The notes under the pieces: model-generated
The model's input: only the letters and a program-made list of their open reading frames with translations
Database searches by the model: none
What the model was told of the DNA's origin: nothing
Shown here: positions 55,701 to 61,700 of the stretch, one piece after another
Position numbering within the stretch: position 1 is the stretch's first letter
How the letters are laid out: each line of letters opens with the position of its first letter
Position numbers and translations under genes: made by a program
Source of the DNA: Nocardia puris
GTDB lineage: Bacteria > Actinomycetota > Actinomycetes > Mycobacteriales > Mycobacteriaceae
DNA length: 64,000 nucleotides
Assembly (NCBI RefSeq): GCF_003315035.1
Contig: NZ_QNRE01000008.1
Location: 124,001-188,000, forward strand
Direction of reading: 5' to 3'

Positions 55701-58700
55701 GGCCGGTGCCGCCGAATTCGCTTCTGTCGTAGGACAGCACGTGTACCGGCGGGCTGTCGGGATGTACCGCGGCGCGCGCGTCCATCTGGCTGAGCGCCTG
55801 GGCGGTCCGCACCAGGTTGCGCAGTTGCAGCCGTTCGGCGGCGTCGAGCGTCGCACGCCCACCGTGCGGGTACCGCGCGAGGAAGGCGTCGAAATCCCGG
55901 GTGATCTGCAAGCGGTTCGCCTGGTCGCGCACGGCTGCCGGGACACCGTCGGCGTTGCCGATCTCGAACGGGTACACCCGCACCAGCGCCGCGCGCTCGG
56001 CGGCGCCGAGTTGCTCGTGCCACCAACCCGCGACGCGGTCGGTGTGGGCGGCGGCCTGGGCTTCGATGGTGGACTCGTCGTAGTCCCCGTGCTTCAGCGC
56101 ATCGGGCCCCGCACCGGGTTCCAGCAGGTCGAGCGCGGCGCGGGCGAGCGCGCGCTGCTCCGCGGTGGGCGCCACGACGCCGGTGCGCTCGGCGGCCGGG
56201 TCGACCGGCACGTCCACGTCGTGCCCGAGGAACCGTACGGTCTCGCGCGTGCCGGGCCGGTGCGCGTCGGTGGTGACGGTGTCGGCTTGTCCCACGGTGA
56301 TGCGTCCGAGGTTGTCCAGTGCCTCGGTCGGCACCGTGCGGCTCGGGTCGGTGTACCAGAAGTACTGGTTGCGTTCGGCCAGGATGCTGGCGAACCGGGG
56401 CGCGACCGGGAATTCGGCGGCGACGCGGACGGCGCCGAAGCCCGCCGACGCCGGATCGACGCCGAGCACGCGGGCATCGGGTCCCGCGATGGCGGCGGGA
56501 GTGTGCGCGCCGCGCCAGGTGAGGCGATCCGAGGTGGCGGTGAGCGCGAAGACACGGTCGGCGCCGAGGCCGAATTGTCCGGCGTCGGTGACCGGACCGA
56601 CTCCCGGCGAACCGACCAGCGTCACGTCGGCAACCTGGCGGGCGAGGCCACCGTCGGCTCCGGCGTAACCGACTGCCGTGGAACCGTATCCGTGCCCGAT
56701 CAGGTGCACGGCCGGGCGTCCTCGTTCTCCGGCGTCGCGCACCGCGTTGAACGCGGCGAGGTCGCCGAGCAGCGAACGCCCGCCCGCGCGGGCCGGACCG
56801 GTGGACGCGTACTGCGCCCACATGGCGCCACCGCTCGGCGGGTCGTAGCCCAGCCAGAGCACGGCCGCGTGCGACGACTCGGGTGCGGTGCGCGCGGCGG
56901 TGTCGTACAGGTTGTGGACGGCGTGCATGCTCTGGTTCATCGAGCGGACCGTGGCCGCCGCCCCCGGCACGTGCCAGGCGACATGGTCGGCCGTGTCGAT
57001 GTCACCCAGCGCGATGACGGCCCGTCCGTCGCCCTGGTAGGCCGTCGGGTCGAAGACGAGGACGCGGACCGGCGGCGACCCCGGCGACCCGGCCGCGTCC
57101 CGATCGGCGCGGACCAGCAGCTCCGACATCGCGGTGAGGTCGGCGAGCAGGGTGGCGTCCGGACCCATCGCGCGCAACAACCTGCGCGCGCCACGGCCAC
57201 TCCAGTCCGGCATCCGGTCCGGCACGGCGTCGGACGGCACCGCCGCGTCGGTGAACAGCAGCCGGCGCACGATCGCGAACTCCGGCTCGTTCAGCGGCTT
57301 CGTCCCGAAGTGCCGGAATGCGCGCGGGTTCGCGCCGATGCGCTCACCGAGTTCACGCCACGCCCTGCGGTGCGCGAGCCGGTTGGCGCGGTCGCGGAGG
57401 TCGGTGGGCAGGCCGTCCATGGCTCCGACCGTCTCGGGATGCGCGCGCAGCATCGCGTTCCGGTGCGCGCCGTCGAGCGAGTCCCAGACCCGGCGGTTCT
57501 CCAACGCCCACGCACGATGCGCCGCGGTGACGGTCGCGTCGGTGTCCTCGGCCCGAACCGCTGGGCGCACCGGGAACCGGTCGAGCGCGCGGGCCGCGGC
57601 ATCAACGTCGCGCGCGTCGAGCCCGGGATCGGAGGGCAAGGTGGGCGGGACAGCGGGTTCGGGGAGTGCGCGGCCGCGGTGTTCCATGACATCGCGCAAC
57701 CGGTCCGGGAAGTCCGTCACGATCGCGTCGACGCCCAGCCCGATCACGCGATGCATGTCGGCTGGTTTGTTCACCGTCCACACCGACAGCCGCACGTCCG
57801 CCGATTCGGCTTGGCGCACAAGCTTTTCGGTGACCATCGACCGCTCCGGCGACAGAATCGTCGCCCCCGCCTCCCTGGCCGCCGCCGCCAGATCCCCACC
57901 CGCATCACGCGGCTTACCGGTGAGCTGCGCCCACAACATCCGCGCGCGCTCACCCCGCGAAACCCCCGGATCCCGCCCCAGCCAAGTCTCGCTCGCGGTC
58001 CGGGCGCTCACCAACGCCACCCGCTCGGCATCCGGCGCCAACTCCGCCGCGTGGGTCAGCACCCGCCAGTCGAACCCCAGGACGCGGAAGTTCGCGCCGT
58101 GCGCGCGCATGGTCCGCACGGCCGCGTCCACCACGGCGCGCACCTCGGCGTCGGGCCAGCTCGGGTCGGTCTTGATCTCGACCGAGAACGTGCCGTCCCA
58201 GCCCGTGTCCGCAGCCAGTCGCGCGACCTCGTCCAGGGTCGGCACCAGCGCCCCGGGCTCGGCCCGCTGGGTGTCGGCGAAGCCCGGGTGCACCACGGCC
58301 GCGTCGAGGGTGCGCACCTGGTCGAGGGTCAGGTCCCGGATCCTCTGACCGACATACCTGTGGTCCGGGTCGGTGTCGCGAATCGTGCGCTTGTCGATGC
58401 GTTGCTCATGATGCACCACCGGCACGCCATCGGAGGTCAACCCGACATCGAGCTCGATACCGTCCACACCCATCCGCATCGCGGATTCGAACGCGGGCAG
58501 GGTGTTCTCCGACCACAGACCACGACCACCCCGGTGCCCCTGCACCTCCGGGCCGGTCGGGCGGGTGACCGGTCCATCGACCGGACGGTAACCCTGTGTG
58601 CCGTCATCGATTCCGGCCGTCGTGGCCGGATCGACCTTCGGCACCTTCCCGATCACCCGACGGAAGACATTCACGTCCCCCACGCCCGGCCGGTGTGGTT

Positions 58701-61700
58701 CGGGCGTGACCGTATCGCCCAGCCCCGCCGCGATCCTGCCGAAGTTCTCCAACGCCTCCGTCGGACGCGTCCGGGACGCATCGACATAGTCGTAGTACTG
58801 CGTGTGATGCCTGCGCGAATCGGCGAACTCGGCGGTGTCCGGGTACTGCGCCGTCACGCGGCGCGCGCCGAACGCCTCGATCGACGGGTCCACGCCGACG
58901 CCGAGGAATCGCGACGCCCGCCCGGCTCTGTTGCCGCCCACCCACGTGACCTTGTCCGTGGACAGGGTCGCCACGAAAACGTTGTCCCCCACCCCGAACT
59001 CACGCGCATGCCCCACCGGACCCGCACCCGGCGACGCCGCCAACGTGATCGAGGAGACCTCGTGCGACAACCGGCCGCCGCCCCCCGCGTAACTGGTCGT
59101 GGTCGACCCGTAGCTGTGCCCGAACACATGGTTGTCCGGACGACCCGTTCGGACTTCCCGAGAAGCGTTGAACGCGGCGATATCCCGCGCCAGCGATGCG
59201 CCCCCCTCCCGCGCCGGCCCCAGACGGAACGCACCCGAATACCCCGACGGCGCGCCGTAACCCAACCAAGCGATCGACGCCACCGCACGCCCCGGAGCAC
59301 GACGAGACGTCACCTCAAAGTGGTTGCGCGCGAAATCCGTATTCCACGCCAGCTTTCCGAGATCGGTCTTGATACCCGGCACATGCCACGACACCGAATC
59401 GGCCGAATCCACATCACCGATCGCCAGCACCGCACGACCCTTACCACCGAACGCCCCCGCATCGAACGACAACAGGTGCACCGGCGGTGTCGCCAGATCC
59501 TCCGCCAGCCCGGTCTCGCGCGCCATTCGATCGGCGTCGACCAGAGCGGCGACGGTGGTCTCCAAGTTGGCCAGGGCGGTGCGCTGGGCATCCGTCCGCG
59601 CGCTCGAATGCACAGCGCGCAGGTCCACCAGATCACGCACGATCGCCAGCCGGTTCGCGTAATCACGCGCCACCGCGGGAATCCCGTCCGCGTTACCCAG
59701 CTCCCGCGGATGCGCGAGCACCACCGTCCGCCGCTCGGCGGCATTCAGCCCGTCCCACCAGCGCGCGTTCGCGGCCGCCCGGTCCCTGGCGGAGGTGACC
59801 GTCTCGGTATCGGCGTAATCCCCGTGCAGCAACCGATCCGGTCCCGCGCCCGGCGATCGCCGATCCAACAGCTCCCGGGCCAGGCGCGATTCGTCCTCCG
59901 TCGGCCTGCGGTCCGTCGGGAGTACGTCGGTGAGCGCGAACTGTCCGTCCCCGTCGCCGCCGGGCTCGGACGGCACGGCGGGCACCGGCGGTGTACCGGG
60001 GCCCCGACCGCCCCCATCGTGACCACCGGCGGCGGCACCGGGACCGTCGTCACCGTCCTCGTCCGGCTCCGTGGACGGCGGATCGATGCCGGGCGGCGTG
60101 CGTGTGGGGTCGATCGTGCCGGGACCGGAGTCCTCCAGGGGAGTTCCGAGGCGGTCGCGCGCATCCTGCCACTCGCGCGTCACCTCCCATTCGCCGGCCT
60201 GCCGCTCGATGTAGCCGAGGTCGAGCCGATGCCCCGCGGACAGGATCGCGTCGATGTCCGCACGGTCCTTGGGCCGTCCGCCGATCAGCTTCAGCACCAG
60301 GATGTCCTCGATCGAGATCACCCCGTCGAACGCGCGGTCGAGCGCGGCGATCTGGACCGGTTCCTCGGCGACGATCAGGTCGACCGCGCGGCCGTCGCGC
60401 CGAGCCCGGATCAAGTAGATCTCGTCGTCGGCGTTCTCGGTGGTGGTGACCTCGTAGCCTGCCTCGCGCAATCGCCGGGGCAGATCGCCCGCTTCGCGGA
60501 TCAACAGGTCGACGTCCTCGGTCGGGCGCGGGTCGGCCCGATACACATTGGCCGCGACACCGCCGAGAGCCGCGGGGTCGGCGCCCAGCGAGCGCAGGTG
60601 AGCCAGGAGGTCGGTGACGTGGCCGGGCAACGCGCGACGCGGACCACCGGTGTCGGGTGGGGTCGGCGGCGGCTCGGGAAGGGCGCGGCCGCGGTGTGCC
60701 ATGACGTCGCGCAACCGGTCCGGGAAGTCGGTCACGATCGTGTCCACACCGAGTTCGATCAACCGGTGCATATCGGCGGGATCGTTCACCGTCCACACCG
60801 ACACCCCGATGTCCGCCGATTCGGCCTGGCGCACAAGCTTTTCGGTGACCATCGACCGCTCCGGCGACAGAATCGTCGCCCCCGCGTCCCGCGCGGCAGC
60901 CGCCAGGTCCCCGCCGGCGTCCCGCGGCTTACGGGTGACCTGCGCCCACAGCATCCGGGCGCGCTCGCGCCGGGAGATACCCGGATCCCGCCCGAGCCAG
61001 GTCTCGGTCGCCGTGCGGGCGCTCACCAACGCCACACGCTCCGCATCCGGCGCCAACTCCGCCGCATGCGTCAGCACCCGCCAATCGAATCCCAGAATCC
61101 GGAAATCGACCCCCTGCCCCCGCAACGCGCCGGTGACCGCCGACACGACGGCCCGCACGTCGGCGTCCGGCCAGCTCGGATCGGTCTTGATCTCGACGGC
61201 GAGCGTGCCGCGCCAGCCGGTTTCACGCGCGAGGGCGATCACTTCGTCGAACGTCGGTATCCCCGCGCCGGGTTCGGCCCGTTGGGTGTCGGCGAAGGCG
61301 GGATTCACGACCGCCGCGTCGAGGGTCCGGATCTGATCGAGAGTCAGATCGCGGATCTTCTGACCGACATACGTGTTGTCCGGATCGGTGTCCCGGATCG
61401 TGCGCTTGTCGACGTGCTGCTCGTGATGCACCACCGGCACACCGTCGGAGGTCAGCCCGATATCGAGTTCGATGCCGTCCACGCCCATCCGCATGGCGGC
61501 GCGGAATCCGGGCAGCGTGTTCTCCGCCCACAAGCCACGACCACCACGATGCCCCTGCACCTCCGGACCGACCGGACGGGTGACCGGTCCATCCACCGGA
61601 CGATAGCCGTGTGTGCCGTCATCGATTCCGCCTTTCGCGGCGAAATCGACCTTCGGCACCTTGCCGAGCACGCGACGGAAGACATTCGCGTCCCCCATGC

